Assembly: GCA_018136815.1 (NCBI GenBank)
Contig: CM030932.1
Coordinates: forward strand, 6,176,407 to 6,240,406
Source of the DNA: Isochrysis galbana
Lineage: Eukaryota; Haptophyta; Isochrysidales; Isochrysidaceae
Reading direction: 5' to 3'
DNA length: 64,000 nucleotides
Shown here: one piece after another, positions 50,298-61,998 of the stretch
How the letters are laid out: the number at the start of each line of letters is the position of its first letter
Position numbering within the stretch: position 1 is the stretch's first letter
The notes under the pieces: generated by a model
What the model was told of the DNA's origin: nothing
The model's input: the letters and a program-made list of their open reading frames with translations, nothing else
The model's database searches: none
Program-made: the position numbers and the translations under genes

Positions 50298-51548
50298 CAT
50301 GAATATTCGTGTAAGGTACGCGCTCACAATTACAATTGAACAGTTCCCCGTGTTGCCACTGACGCACAAGACACACAGATTCGGATTCCCCATGGTCTCA
50401 AGTCCAGGTTTGCAGATTTTGGTCTCGAAATTTGCGATTCGAATTTTGTTTTTGCTGTTACTATAATTGTTGGCTCGTTTAAGGTAATAAACCGGCATGA
50501 CTTCGACTTCTCGTTCCGCAGTTGCTCTGCGAGACTCTCTCTCTCTCTCTCTCCGTCCTCCTCTCCTCGGCCGACGGAGGGAAGTTTCGTCCAAAACATT
50601 CTCCGGTCCCAGGATGTTCCGTGGGGGTCTCTCTGCGCTCCGCGAGGGAAAGGACGCGATCTCGCTCCGAGATCACCCTCGCGCCCTCCCACGCTGCCCC
50701 GCCGTGCCCTCGGTCCCTCGCCCCCCCGCGGCAGGTTCTTCCTCTCGGCGTGCCATCCGTCGCCTCCGGCCGTTATATTATTCCCCCCCCCGCGCGAGGT
50801 TCTTCTCCTCCGCGCGCGGTTCGTTTCCTCCGGCCGTCGTTCGTTCCCCCCCCCGCGCGCGCTGTTTCCCCCCCCTCGCTTCGATTCCTCCCTCTCGCGA
50901 TTCCTTCGATGATTGCCTCCATCTCGTCCGTTCTTCTTCGCGATTCTCGCGGAGGGGGTACCGATGTTTAACGTTAGTTTCGCCGCGTTTTCGGTGAAAG
51001 AAAGGAAGAACGAATGGCACGCGCCCCGCGTCTCGCGTCTTGTTTCGTCGCCCCTTGCTCGTCGCTTGTCTAGAAGGTCTCTCTGCACATCGCCTTCTTC
51101 CCCCCGCGCGAGTTTGGACCTCTCCTCGACCCTCCGCGTTGGCTTCAGCGGACGAGTTTTCACTTTAACGATAGTTTGAACCCTTCGTTTGCGTAGTTTT
51201 GCGCTCTCTTTCCGTATTTCTTCGCGCATGACGAGCGATCGCGACCTCAGCCTTTGTCGCACGGGGAGGGTTTGTTTATCGTATGATTCCGGAGTGTTTA
51301 CGTTAGTTTTCTGAGCCCAAGGTCGTTGGGGTTTGGGTTTCTTGTGAGTGTTTTTGTAGCAACTTCGTCGAGTCCCACCGTGTTCCCAAGCGAGTCCCCC
51401 CGAGTTCCCGAGTCTATACCCCGAGTCAACGAGTCAATACCAGCCAAGCACGCGCCTGAGCCACCCCCAGTCGCCTGCCACCACCTCCCACAAGCCTCCT
51501 TCCACACTTCCGCGCCCTCCGTGCGTCGTGCGTCGTGCGTCGATCACC
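50298..51548. other. Presumed 5' region of the Gag-like element
   Basis: 50530-51150 is pyrimidine-rich (CTCTCT and C/G runs), with no protein-like frame. This may be the leader or LTR of the retroelement that encodes the Gag-like ORF, but no LTR pair or primer-binding site was found. Confidence 0.35.
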
Positions 51549-53258
51549 ATGCCCGTAGTCACCCCCGAGGAAAGCTCCATGAGCTCCCCGCAAGAACCGC
51601 ATTCCGCGCTAGCTGCCGGCGCGCCCTCGCAGGCCATCTCCAAGAGTGAGATGAGCCTTGCTCTGACAAGCACAAAATCTTCGCTCGCGCCTTCGGCTCC
51701 GGTCGTCACGTCGAGTTCTTCCCTTGAGAAATCTTCATCGTCCCCGCGTCATGAGCCCGTCTCTTCTTCTTCTCTTCCCGAACTGTTCGGGTCGAAGTCT
51801 CCTGGGGAAGAGAGCCTCGTGGGACCCCTCCCTTCTTCAAAGGAGAGCCTTTCCGAGCCAGTTCTCCCCCCCTCTCGCCTCTCCGCGCCGACGGTCGAAG
51901 TTCCGCCGCCTCCGCGGGCCTCTACTCACACCCCGTCAACTGGAGCTGGAATGGGTCCTCTAGCCTCGTCCGTTGCTCCACCGGTGGCCTTTCCTCTCCT
52001 TTCTTTCGCTGATCCTTTGCCAAGTGTTCCTTCCTCTCTCAATCCCTCTGTGGTTGGTGCTGAAGATGATGTGGGTTCCGTCCGGTCCCTCCCTCCTTTC
52101 GAGCCCCCACCATATGAAGAGTTTGTTCCACCCCCGTCGACGTATTCGTACCCCAAACGTAACGTCGTTCCACCTCCGACCGCCACCGTCGGCGCCGCCC
52201 AAATCATGAACCAACAAGTCCAGATCGAGGCTCTCCGCGGCGCTGTCGACCGCCTCGAGTCCTCTACCCTCCAAGCCGCCCAGCGCCACGAAGAATTTCA
52301 GCGAGAGGTGGGGTCTACCTTCAACACGATACTCAACATTCTACAGGGCCAAGCGGGCACTACGACTTCGTCTCGAGTCGAAACTTCGCCACCGCTTATG
52401 GAAGAAGGAGACAACTCCATCGGTGCTCCCCCTGCCTCGGCCAAGTTCCCTTCTCAACCTTTGCCCGCCGCGCCGTTCTCCGTTCCGCCAAATCCGATTT
52501 CCGATCCCGTACCCAATACACCCGTTCCTGTCCCGTCTGTCAAGCCTGTTTCTGATCCCCAACCTCCACCCACCGTCGCGGGCCTCCGCTCGCTTCCAAA
52601 TCCGGCGACTCGGCGGCATCCCGTCGATCCAAGCCTCGCCGGGGATGTTTCTGAGCGAGAGGTCATCCTAGCCTCATGGGACCAACTGTTTAACATGTCC
52701 CCCTATGAGGTAGCTTCTCTCTACAAGAACTCCGACGATTTCGAGCTAATCCACGCCATTCTCAACGGCGGCCTCTCTCGGGCCGGCAATGTTTGGCACT
52801 ACCGTGTGTTTTTCGAGAAGGAGCACGTGACCAAGTGGGCTCGGAGCCGCTTCTTCCTCGACCGCACCCTCCATCACCAAGTCCGAATGGGCAAAGAGCT
52901 TTCCGAGATCAAGTTCCCCAAGGGCCTGGCCTCGGACAACGTCCAGACAGCGGCCACCTCCTGGAATGATTTTCGTCTGTCCTTCATCAAGCCACTCGAG
53001 CGCGCCCTCTCGCTCGGCTGCGACCACCGTGAAATCTTTACATCCTTGCTAGCGGCCGCCAACTTGTGCACCACCGGCAACCAAAGGATTTACGCCTTCC
53101 TCCTCGATCTCGCCGAAGATCCGGTTCTCTCTCTCAATCCCGCGCTGGCCTGCACAATTGACGGAACGACACCTCAGCTGGCAGCTGGCGCAGACCGACT
53201 GCTCAACGAGATCAATACTGGGGTAGACTTCTTTCTAGCTAGCCGTACACTCGTAGGA
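51549..53258 (+). CDS. Gag-like retrotransposon protein, 3' end disrupted
   Basis: 570 codons from ATG 51549 (context CACC-ATG-CCC) to the point where a MULE-like element begins. The N-terminal 220 residues are Ser/Pro-rich. A coiled coil follows (MNQQVQIEALRGAVDRLE...QREVGSTFNTILNILQG), then a Pro-rich linker, then a helical domain with capsid-like features (SEREVILASWDQLFNMSPYEVASLYKNSDD, EKEHVTKWARSRFFL, SWNDFRLSFIKPLERALSLGCDHREIF). This order is common in LTR-element Gag proteins of algae; no zinc knuckle or protease remains. The frame runs on into the inserted element up to 53321, but that part is not Gag. At 53154-53174 it contains the terminal 21 bp of the fold-back MITE family, in frame. 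Confidence 0.5.
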
Positions 53259-53923
53259 CGGATAAAGGTACCCAGCTTTCTAGGACCAGTCCTAGAAACT
53301 AGGACGGACTTTGCTAGGTGAAAGCATGAGCATAACATGTTATTTTGTCCCAAACCTTGGCTATTGACTATTGAGTTACCACATGCATGTCCTCATTAAA
53401 TGCTCCAAGTGTACCTAGGCACCATTCCCTCAGCAACACCAAGTTTTGTGACGCGTTTGCGGGTCACCTGGTCGGAATTGCTGCTTGTCCTAGAAACGGG
53501 AGAAATGGCTGATACCACCCAATGGGGAGCTCTTCTACCCATGGTCCCCAGAGATGAAATGTTGCTTTGACTGCCCTCTTTGAGATCTTCAGTGACCACC
53601 AAGCTTGGTTTTGTCATCTAAGTGTCCAATCCGCTAGCCTACTGCTCCAAAAGGTCTAAAATAAAACTCCTCTAATGCGAGCGGACGCCAGAGTGCAGCA
53701 CCGCATGCTGAATGTGGTAGCAAAAGTAAGCAAAGACAAGCTCAGCAGAGTTGGTCATGGGGAGAGCTAAGGTTGAATGGGATGTGGAGATGGTTTGCTT
53801 CAACTGATGGGATGTCTCATAAGCTCACCATAGGCTATAATGGAGGCATGATCGGCAGAGTCCTAGAAATCCAAGAATTTTCTAGGAGGTGGTCCTAGTT
53901 TCTAGGACGGAATTTTTTGTCCG
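53259..53923 (-). mobile_element. MULE-like non-autonomous element, intact copy
   Basis: Reverse-oriented second copy of the 18520-19937 element, without the nested retroelement. On the plus strand it begins CGGATAAAGGTACCCAGCTT and ends GACGGAATTTTTTGTCCG. It preserves the empty target site (GCTTCAACTGATGGG, 53797-53811). It truncates the Gag-like ORF. No clean TSD is visible at this copy. Confidence 0.85.
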
Positions 53924-54869
53924 AGGAGAGAGTGGTTGGGTGAGGCCCACCCATACCCCTGTACCCCTGTGGCCAAGCATGCCCATTTTGTAGTAGTACA
54001 TGTTTTCGCTGGGTTATGGGTTATGAGCATTTATCATTTATACCTTGGAAGTACACAATGACAGGACGAAATATGTATACTCTTAGAATGACAGGCCGCC
54101 AAGGCCCGGGGACCGCACGCCGTCCCGGCTGTGAAGGTGAGCAACCGACGCTGTTGGTGTGCTTGCAGCCTGAGCCCCCAGTGGCGAGGCGGACACGCAC
54201 GACAAAAACCAAAGATCAAAGGATCAAAGGGCCTGCCCTGATCCCACACTCCGAACCAGGCATCAGGTAGCGCACCGAGGCCGGACCCCGGAAACCGAAG
54301 AAAAAGGAAAGAAGGGGGGCAGGGGAAGAGGTGAAGGGAGGGGAGATAAGGGCGATGTTAGTAGCGAGGAGGAGTCCCAAATCTAGTAGGTGTGTAGCCC
54401 AGAATCTTCAGATGTTTTTTTTTGGCAGCCTGAGCCCCCTCCCCGGCCATGGCTGAGTGCCTTTGGGCGGGCCCCAGGCAGCCATGGTGACGAAATACCA
54501 AGGGGACTGGGGGGTGCTAGGAGTTGGCTACCCACGGAGTATATTTTCTCCCCCGCAACAACATTCGAGAAGAAGGAGAGGGCATCTCATCACTCCCCCC
54601 TTCTTCCATTTCTCCAGCATCGTGTCGTCCAGTCATCCATTCTCCTGCTGTCTCCAATCTTCTTCCCCTCGTACTCTCCTACTCACCTGCTGGAGGTTTC
54701 TTCTTCTCTCCTGAGTACGCACTCGACCACCACCGCTCTCGGCTCTCGGCTCTCGCCAGCCTCCCGCGCGTGCTTCTTTCTGTCCTGATTTCTCCAAGCC
54801 CGAATTTCCCCTACCCTACCTCAACCTCCCAGCTTGGTCTACCCTCTCATAGACCGCAGCCCTTGTCGT
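53924..54869. other. Intergenic, no gene seen
   Basis: No supported ORF before the CRAL-TRIO gene. A CCTCCCAG/CTCC-rich pyrimidine leader at 54580-54860 may be its promoter or 5'UTR. Confidence 0.4.
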
Positions 54870-55823
54870 ATGGCGACTGAAGCGGACACGCCGCCAGCAG
54901 AGGAGAAGGATGCTGAACTGGAGCGTGCTGTCGCCTACCTCCAGTCATCACTCAAGGCCAGCTTGCCATCGAACTATCCTCCCCTCCTGCTCTCCTTCGC
55001 TTTCTTGCAACGCTGCCTACAGACCAAGAAGCTGAGCACACTCAAGGCTGAGCGGGTCGCGTGCCGGTACGCATGCTTCCGAAGGTTGCCTGGATGGGAA
55101 ACCGTGAATGCCACACGAGTTTTCCGAGAGGCACTCACCGGCTTCAACACGCTGCTGCCAGCCACTGACCTCGCTGGCCGTGTCGTCTTCACACAGCGGA
55201 TGGGGAGGCTCGACCTCCAGCTTGATGATGGGCACGGTGTCACAAGCCAAACCTCGATCGAGGCCTACCAGCGGATGGCCTATTACCTGCTGCACCGTGC
55301 TCTCTTTCAGAAGAAGGCAAGTGTCGGCCTTGCGTTGCTCATCGACTTTCGGGGCTTCAATTGGTCGCAACTTCGGCGTATGCGCATCTCTGACTTTAGG
55401 CGCGGGGTTGCGATGGTGGAGGAGTCGTTTCCAGCTCGGTTGGACTGTGTTTACGTCTTGCATCCTCCTACATGGATTGGTCGATTGCTTTTCATCTTGA
55501 GACCCTTCCTACGCAAAGCAAGCATGCAGAAGAAGCTTGTATTGGTGGAGCACGAGGAGGATTTGCTCCAGTATATTCCACCTGAGAACCTTCCGGTCGA
55601 GTTTGGAGGGCACATCCCAGAAGCCGCATGGAAAGAGACATTCAAGCGATGGATGCAAGAGGAACAGCAGTGGGGAGCAGCAATGAAGCATTTGGACAAT
55701 CAAACGACGGCTTTCGATTGCCTCAATCTCATTGCTGCTGAAGATGTGTTGTGTGGCAAATCGTGTCACACGACACTTTCACTTTCTGCCGATCCTCACC
55801 AAGAAAAGCGAAAGCAAAGCTGA
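54870..55823 (+). CDS. CRAL-TRIO (Sec14-like) domain protein
   Basis: 317 residues from ATG 54870 (MATEADTPPAEEKD); an in-frame ATG at 54834 has a poorer leader. The N-terminal helical part is LPSNYPPLLLSFAFLQRCLQTKKLSTLKAERVACRYACFRRLPGWE, like the CRAL-TRIO N-terminal helices. The core CRAL-TRIO part is residues about 115-260: the IEAYQRMAYYLLHRAL helix, VGLALLIDFRGFNWSQL, FPARLDCVYVLHPPTWIGRLLFILRPFLRKASMQKKLVLV (the typical 'P.r...i..vn.P..f...w...kpfl..k...ki' motif) and IPPENLPVEFGG. The C-terminus is hydrophilic. Such proteins bind phosphoinositides or hydrophobic ligands and act in lipid transfer or vesicle traffic. Single exon; no GOLD or PTP domain is attached. Confidence 0.88.
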   Translation: MATEADTPPAEEKDAELERAVAYLQSSLKASLPSNYPPLLLSFAFLQRCLQTKKLSTLKAERVACRYACFRRLPGWETVNATRVFREALTGFNTLLPATDLAGRVVFTQRMGRLDLQLDDGHGVTSQTSIEAYQRMAYYLLHRALFQKKASVGLALLIDFRGFNWSQLRRMRISDFRRGVAMVEESFPARLDCVYVLHPPTWIGRLLFILRPFLRKASMQKKLVLVEHEEDLLQYIPPENLPVEFGGHIPEAAWKETFKRWMQEEQQWGAAMKHLDNQTTAFDCLNLIAAEDVLCGKSCHTTLSLSADPHQEKRKQS

Positions 55824-56436
55824 TTGAGTCTCAGGTCCCGAGGGCATATGATCATTGTCAACCCAAGATTACATGTCCTTGGTCTTGATGCTCATGTTGA
55901 AGTTTCAAGTGAGGGTGAGGACGTGGCGCAGGCATAGAATGGATGTTTGACTTTAATCATGAAAAATATTACAACTAACTTCATACTTGGTTCGCTCATT
56001 GTCGAATCAAGGGTGAAGCCTCCGTGCACCACCTCTTGAGGAAGAACAAGGGTGCAAGCGCAAGCGGTCGCGTTCCGTCGAATATGATTATGGGACGGAC
56101 TCGACATGAGCCATCGAATATCCATAGCTTCTTTCTTTTTCTAAAAAAATCTTCTTAAAAATTCCCGCTACGTACACGGCGTGAGGCAGCTTGCTAGTGT
56201 ACCTCCCTACTACCCAACCTTAACCCCTAAACAACCCCCTTCCCCAGTTCCCTTTCTGGCGGAGAAGCTGGTTCCAGGGAGGCCGCGCGCGCTGCTTCGG
56301 CCGGGAGTTGGAGAGAAGGGGGTGGGAGATTGTGGCTCGTCTCTTGATCTAGATTCGACTCGGGTTTTTCCTCATTAATATAGCGTGAGGTCCTTATTGG
56401 TATCCGGTGCGGTTCCTATTAAGAGATTTGGCTACC
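55824..56436. other. Intergenic with a retroelement head-like word
   Basis: CAACTAACTTCATACTTGGT at 55972 resembles the hairpin head. 56150-56225 resembles 31942-32020. No tail or gene. Confidence 0.45.
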
Positions 56437-56886
56437 CTAGGCGATGTTTCTTATGTCCAGTCCTCTCGCCGCCTGCAAGAGGTCTTCTGATGCTCCTAGG
56501 TTGAAATCCTTGTCTATAGTATACAGGGGGCTTATCATTTTCCGGATATGTTTGTTGCTCGGGGCGTGTAGCCCCATGTTCTCGCGCTGTTTTTTTAACC
56601 TTTGAAAGAAACCGACCTTCGCCGTTACTAATAAGTGGTATCTCGTAAGGATCGCTCTCAAGATTGTTCTAACGGACCTACCGTCCGCGTTGCCATATTG
56701 GATGTTATAAAAGTCCGTGAGGATGTATCTCCACGCCAGGATACCTAAGTACCCCGAGGAGGGATGCGGTCTGTCTACCTGGTAGCAAAAGAGACGTTGG
56801 GCTATCTCGGAGCCCGGCCTCAGATTTGTCCCCAGAAGCCCAGAAGCCCTTCTATGAATTCGAAGATGGGCGCCGTCGCGATGCAC
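56437..56886 (-). pseudogene. LINE ORF2 C-terminal fragment, second copy
   Basis: 149 codons with GYLGILAWRYILTDFYNIQYGN and a helical basic continuation (HLLVTAKVGFFQRLKKQRENMG), equivalent to LIAWRCIIGDFYRAEF at 12790-13467. It ends at the palindrome array on its 5' side. Diverged from the first fragment, so a different LINE lineage or an old copy. Confidence 0.5.
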
Positions 56887-56903
56887 GTGGCTATGTGGGT
56901 GCC

Positions 56904-57640
<737 letters not shown>

Positions 57641-57649
57641 GAGAGGGAG

Positions 57650-58395
57650 TTTATGCTGTTAAAATAAAATAGGAATGATCGTAGAAATAATTTTAATCAA
57701 TTAAATATAAATATAATATTTTTATGAAAATATACTTTTCAATTAATTATTCATATAATAAATAATTAAATATCAAAAACGGAATGAGCTAATTAAATAT
57801 AATTTATTATAATATTTTTACGAAAATATACTTTTCAATGAATTATTCGAATAAAAATCAAAAACGGAATTAGCGTATGGATAATTTTAATTAATTAATT
57901 ATAATTTATTATAACATTTTTTACGAAAATACACTTTTCAATGAATCATTCAAATTAAAGTTTAGTGAAGTAGTAGTAATAAAACTATTATTCAGTGACA
58001 ATAAATTTGATCCTTAAAAATGTTGAATTAAAAATTATAACTTGATAGTAATTATCTTAGTAAACCTTAGTTTAAAATGAAGACTTATAGTCATAGCATC
58101 GTTTGAATAAACACATAAAAGTAAATTTTATTTGTTTTTTGGTGGTTTTTATTTGTTTTAAATATTCTTAATATTAATATTTAACTTTACGAGATCAAAA
58201 TGACCGATATTTAATTTTACTTGAATTTTTGGTTAGATTTTTAATTTTACTATTTTTATATCACGTCTTTAATAATCTTTAATTTAATTACCATATTTTA
58301 CTTATATATTATATTTTAATATTAATCCTAGTAACTTTATGTCATTTCTAAAACTGTTAGCTGTTAGATACTCTAAGTTTTAAAAACTATTTTTT
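57650..58395. other. A+T-rich island with three diverged tandem units
   Basis: About 745 bp of strongly A+T-rich DNA in an otherwise GC-rich window. Three related units begin near 57709, 57808 and 57911 (TAATATTTTTAYGAAAATAT, then ACTTTTCAATKAATTATTC, then ATCAAAAACGGAAT). No ORF over 60 codons. Origin unknown: an organellar insertion, a viral or satellite remnant, or a centromere-like spacer are all possible. Confidence 0.8.
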
Positions 58396-59367
58396 TACGG
58401 GGGAGAAAGAGAACAGAGAAAAGAGGAGAAAGGAGAACAGAGGATAGGAGGGGGGAAGAGAGAGAGAAGGAGAGCGAGCCAAAGAGAGGAGGAACCCCCT
58501 CCCCCCGGTATCACTCGGACACCTGGCCCGTCAGGCATGGCGGGATTCCGGGACGGAAAAGTTGTGTCCAATTAGCTAGTGGGGTTGGCTAGGATATAAC
58601 ATTGATTATTTTATTTATTCGTACCATTAATGGGCATTTCGTGGGAGGGGCTTCGAGCACCAGCAGATGACCTCGCGTTGGGCGTTGGGCATTGGAGGCA
58701 TAGGAGCGTTCGGAGCGGCCGCGCTCCGCGCGCACCACCAAGTTATCGAAGTGTAGATAGTATCTATAGATGGTAGATAGATAGCATTCATCCTCTTACT
58801 TACTACTTAAAGTAGCTACTTACTAGCACTACACACTATCTATACTATACACGAGAGCCACACACACACACCCACACACCAAGACGGAGATTGGTTAGGC
58901 GGCTGGGCACCTGGCACATCGACCAGGGCCAAACATTACATAGACCCGACGGTGGGCCCCTCCAAAGAAGCCGTCGCTTTACTCGGCTGGCTACTGGATC
59001 ATGAGTACCAAGTCCATGACCAGTGCTAATCCTTCTTTAATCGCAGCCGCGTACCTTGCTTCTCCAGGCTCCAGGGTGTGGATGGCAAACACATCCATTC
59101 CGGGCTAGCTAGTCAGTGTGCGTAGTGTGAATGTTCGGTTTCACAGTAACCGTCGTTCACAGCCGTTCAACTGCCAGCGCGCCCGGCTTTCGCTCTCCCA
59201 CCTTCGCATCCCGTTCTTGCTGTGCGTGTGCGTGTAGAGATAAGATTATCACTACAAGGCAAACACATCCATTCCGGGCTAGCTAGTCAGTGTGCGTAGT
59301 GTGAATATTGGAAAGCACCTGTGTTGTTTTCCCCTCGCTCCGCCGCCGCCGCCCGCCGCCCGCCGCA
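58396..59367 (+). repeat. Intergenic with a dispersed repeat and a 49-bp direct repeat
   Basis: 58501-58610 is copy 2 of the repeat at 42640-42745. The word GGCAAACACATCCATTCCGG through AGTCAGTGTGCGTAGTGTGAAT occurs at about 59084-59133 and again at 59256-59305, 61 bp before the DENN start codon. GTAACCGTCGTTCAC at 59148 is shared with about 47130 in reverse. Confidence 0.75.
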
Positions 59368-61998
59368 ATGCCGCCCCGCGCCACCACCGCCACTGCCGCG
59401 CCTCTCCTCGAGGATTTCCTGGTGGTCGCGCTGCGGGAGAAGCAGGTTGAGCTGCTCTACAGCTACCGCGGCAGTCGCGCCGCCGACGCCGCCTCAGGCC
59501 ACGACGGTAAAACGGCGGCCGAGCCCAACGCGCGTGCGAGCGCTGTGCTGCAATTCTGCTTCCCGGACGTGGAGGATACCACCTCCCTGTCTCTACAGAG
59601 CGAGTCGTTCACGTTCACGCTGACGCAGGATGACGGCGCGCGCTGTTTTGGGTTCTCGCGCCGGCTTGCCGCTCTCGGCGGAGGCGACTGCCCCATCTGC
59701 CTGTGCGTCCTTTCAATGCGGCCGTGGTTCAGCCTCTTCATGCACATGCTCGATGTGGTGCAGCTTAACTATGATTCGATCGACGGTTTCGTGCCTGCAT
59801 TCGTTGCAGCGGCCATGGTTGCCGAGCTCCCACCCCCGGGAGGTACCCTCAAGGTGTCCCCGGTCGGCACCTACGACACTGTTCGGCTTCATGCACCGTA
59901 TGATGACGAGCGGCCAACCGGCGTTGCATTCGAACCGCTGCTTTCGGCTCTGGGTGTATCCAGCACAGTGCGGCTCTTGGGTGCACTGATGCTCGAGCAG
60001 CGCGTCATCTTCATTGGTAGCCGCTTGGGTCACGTATCCTCTTGCGCCCACGCGGCTCTGACGTTGCTCTACCCGCTGAAATGGCAGCACATTTTCATCC
60101 CCATTTTGCCCACGTCAATGCTATCGTACGCATGCGCACCAATGCCGTATGTCCTGGGCATTCTAGCGCGTCATGTGCCTCAGCTGGAACAGGAGCCGAT
60201 CGAAGATGCCCTTTATGTTCACCTTGACTCGGGGCGGATTTCAGGGGGCGCTGAGGCCGGTGATGTCAGCGCGATCGCCTCATTGCCGCGGCCCATCATG
60301 CAATCCTTGGAACGCTCCCTCTCGGTACACGTGCGGCACGCAAAGCGCTCGCGTTTGGACAATCAGGCTGTGGCTGATGCTGTGCTGAATCTCTGCATGG
60401 TTCAGCTGTTTGGTCACTATCGGCGATTCGTCCGTGAGGCGCCGCTCAGCCACCCAGTCGGTTCGGCGAAGAGCGGGCGTAATGAGAGTTTGCATCCACT
60501 GTTTGATGACGAGGGCTTCTTTGAGGGCGGGCCGGCATACGCACAACCCTTCTTGCGAGCGATGCGCTCCTCGCAGCTCCTGGAAGCTTTCGTCCGTGAA
60601 TTTGTCGAGATGGACAGTGAAGCGCGCGAGCACTCTGCCTTCGAACGCGCGCGATCGGCGCCATTGCCTGCTCCGCAGGAATCCGAGGTGTCTCCGCGGG
60701 GAGCTGCCGATCCTTGGGGTAAGGGGCGTGAGGTCCTAAGCAAGGCAGCGATGGCGTCAGCATATGCACTTGAGCGCGCCTCAAACGCCACAGCGGCCGC
60801 TGAGCAGCGCTTCGGGCCCGCCCTGGTTAAGACGGCCGCAGAGATGCAGCAGAGAGCAGCCCTTGCTGCATCGCGCGCACAACAGCGGGCTCGCTCAGCT
60901 GTCGAGGCGAGCCGGCGCGCCAGCGGCAGTTTGACCCGTGCTGAATCTTGGCAGGAGGAGCGTTCCTCGCCCGATGGTTTCGGGGTCCGGCTCCAATTAA
61001 GCCCGGCGTCGCCCCTAGAAAGCATGAGGCATGCTTCGTGGAGCTCAGATTACAGCGGCAGGTCATCTGGACGCCCCTCACGCGAGTCATCTTTCAACAA
61101 CGGGCACATCAACGCCCTTGCGGATAGTGGCATGGAGCTTTCCAAGAAACATGACGCTCACCCACCGAAGTCAACTTGCAGTAGCACGGCTATCTTCTCG
61201 CCTGCGGCCGTCACGCCAGCACGAGGTATGGCCTCCATGTCTTGCACTCCGTCCACAATGTGTTGCAATAGCGTGCCGGGTAGTACTGAGGGCTTTCCGA
61301 GCGGTGGCTCATATCCACACAGCGTCACCGATATTATCGCGAAGACGGAACCTGTCAACTCCACGGTATTCACTTCGGCCGTGACTCCGACAGCGCCTGC
61401 AAGCCTGACTCTCGACGGCTCGCCTCCCGGTAGCTTCACAAGTGCCACTGAAGGATCGCTCATCGACATTGATGGTGCTGAATTGCCGACCCTTTTCGAC
61501 CCGCTCCCTTCTCCGTCTAATAACTTGCTGCCTGCGGCATCTCCATTAGACGAACTTCTCAGTGCCTGGCCATCAAGCGCGACAGCAGTCCCTGCAACTG
61601 CCTCATTACCAAGTCCGAGCTCCATGGGCTATCCTTTTCCGATGTCGCATCCTGCCCCACCAATCTCATTGGGCGACGGTGAGACGCCGCTCTCACAGCA
61701 TCCTAGCCCAAAAGGGCCGTCGGCAGGAGCCTGGGTCTCCTTTGGGAACACTTCTGATGGCAGTGCAACTTTCACAGCGATTGCGCGTTCGGGACCCCTA
61801 CTGCTCGGGGAATGTGTTCCATCAGAGGGTGCTTCCCAGCATCACGTACCGATCGCCATATCACCTATAAATGAAAGGAGCTCCTCGCTCGCAATGGTTT
61901 CAGCTCCGGCTGCGCAACATCCAAACCCTTCTCCACCCCCATCCTCCCTCGTGGACGATTTATTGGCCCGCTCCCTCGAAGGCCTCAGTTCGCGTTAG
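59368..61998 (+). CDS. DENN-domain protein (Rab GEF type)
   Basis: 876 residues from ATG 59368, single exon. The N-terminal 430 residues have the tripartite DENN layout: uDENN (FLVVALREKQVELLY...ASAVLQFCFPD, FTLTQDDGARCFGFSRR, CPICLCVLS), core DENN (VSSTVRLLGALMLEQRVIFIGSRLGHVSSCAHAALTLLYPLKWQHIFIPILP, then LSYACAPMPYVLGI) and dDENN (about 345-430: AVADAVLNLCMVQLFGHYRRF, FLRAMRSSQLLEAFVREF). Such proteins are guanine-nucleotide exchange factors for Rab GTPases. The C-terminal half is Ser/Pro-rich and looks disordered, with DPW, FDPLP, LDELL and LVDDLL peptides reminiscent of the clathrin/AP-2 motifs of connecdenn (DENND1); this is suggestive only. A long coiled region (AEMQQRAALAASRAQQRARSAVEASRRA) follows the DENN domain. 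Confidence 0.88.
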   Translation: MPPRATTATAAPLLEDFLVVALREKQVELLYSYRGSRAADAASGHDGKTAAEPNARASAVLQFCFPDVEDTTSLSLQSESFTFTLTQDDGARCFGFSRRLAALGGGDCPICLCVLSMRPWFSLFMHMLDVVQLNYDSIDGFVPAFVAAAMVAELPPPGGTLKVSPVGTYDTVRLHAPYDDERPTGVAFEPLLSALGVSSTVRLLGALMLEQRVIFIGSRLGHVSSCAHAALTLLYPLKWQHIFIPILPTSMLSYACAPMPYVLGILARHVPQLEQEPIEDALYVHLDSGRISGGAEAGDVSAIASLPRPIMQSLERSLSVHVRHAKRSRLDNQAVADAVLNLCMVQLFGHYRRFVREAPLSHPVGSAKSGRNESLHPLFDDEGFFEGGPAYAQPFLRAMRSSQLLEAFVREFVEMDSEAREHSAFERARSAPLPAPQESEVSPRGAADPWGKGREVLSKAAMASAYALERASNATAAAEQRFGPALVKTAAEMQQRAALAASRAQQRARSAVEASRRASGSLTRAESWQEERSSPDGFGVRLQLSPASPLESMRHASWSSDYSGRSSGRPSRESSFNNGHINALADSGMELSKKHDAHPPKSTCSSTAIFSPAAVTPARGMASMSCTPSTMCCNSVPGSTEGFPSGGSYPHSVTDIIAKTEPVNSTVFTSAVTPTAPASLTLDGSPPGSFTSATEGSLIDIDGAELPTLFDPLPSPSNNLLPAASPLDELLSAWPSSATAVPATASLPSPSSMGYPFPMSHPAPPISLGDGETPLSQHPSPKGPSAGAWVSFGNTSDGSATFTAIARSGPLLLGECVPSEGASQHHVPIAISPINERSSSLAMVSAPAAQHPNPSPPPSSLVDDLLARSLEGLSSR

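Noticed and set aside
50330..51262. 310-codon minus-strand Arg/Glu/Gly-rich ORF
   Set aside because: Antisense to a pyrimidine-rich stretch; compositional artefact.
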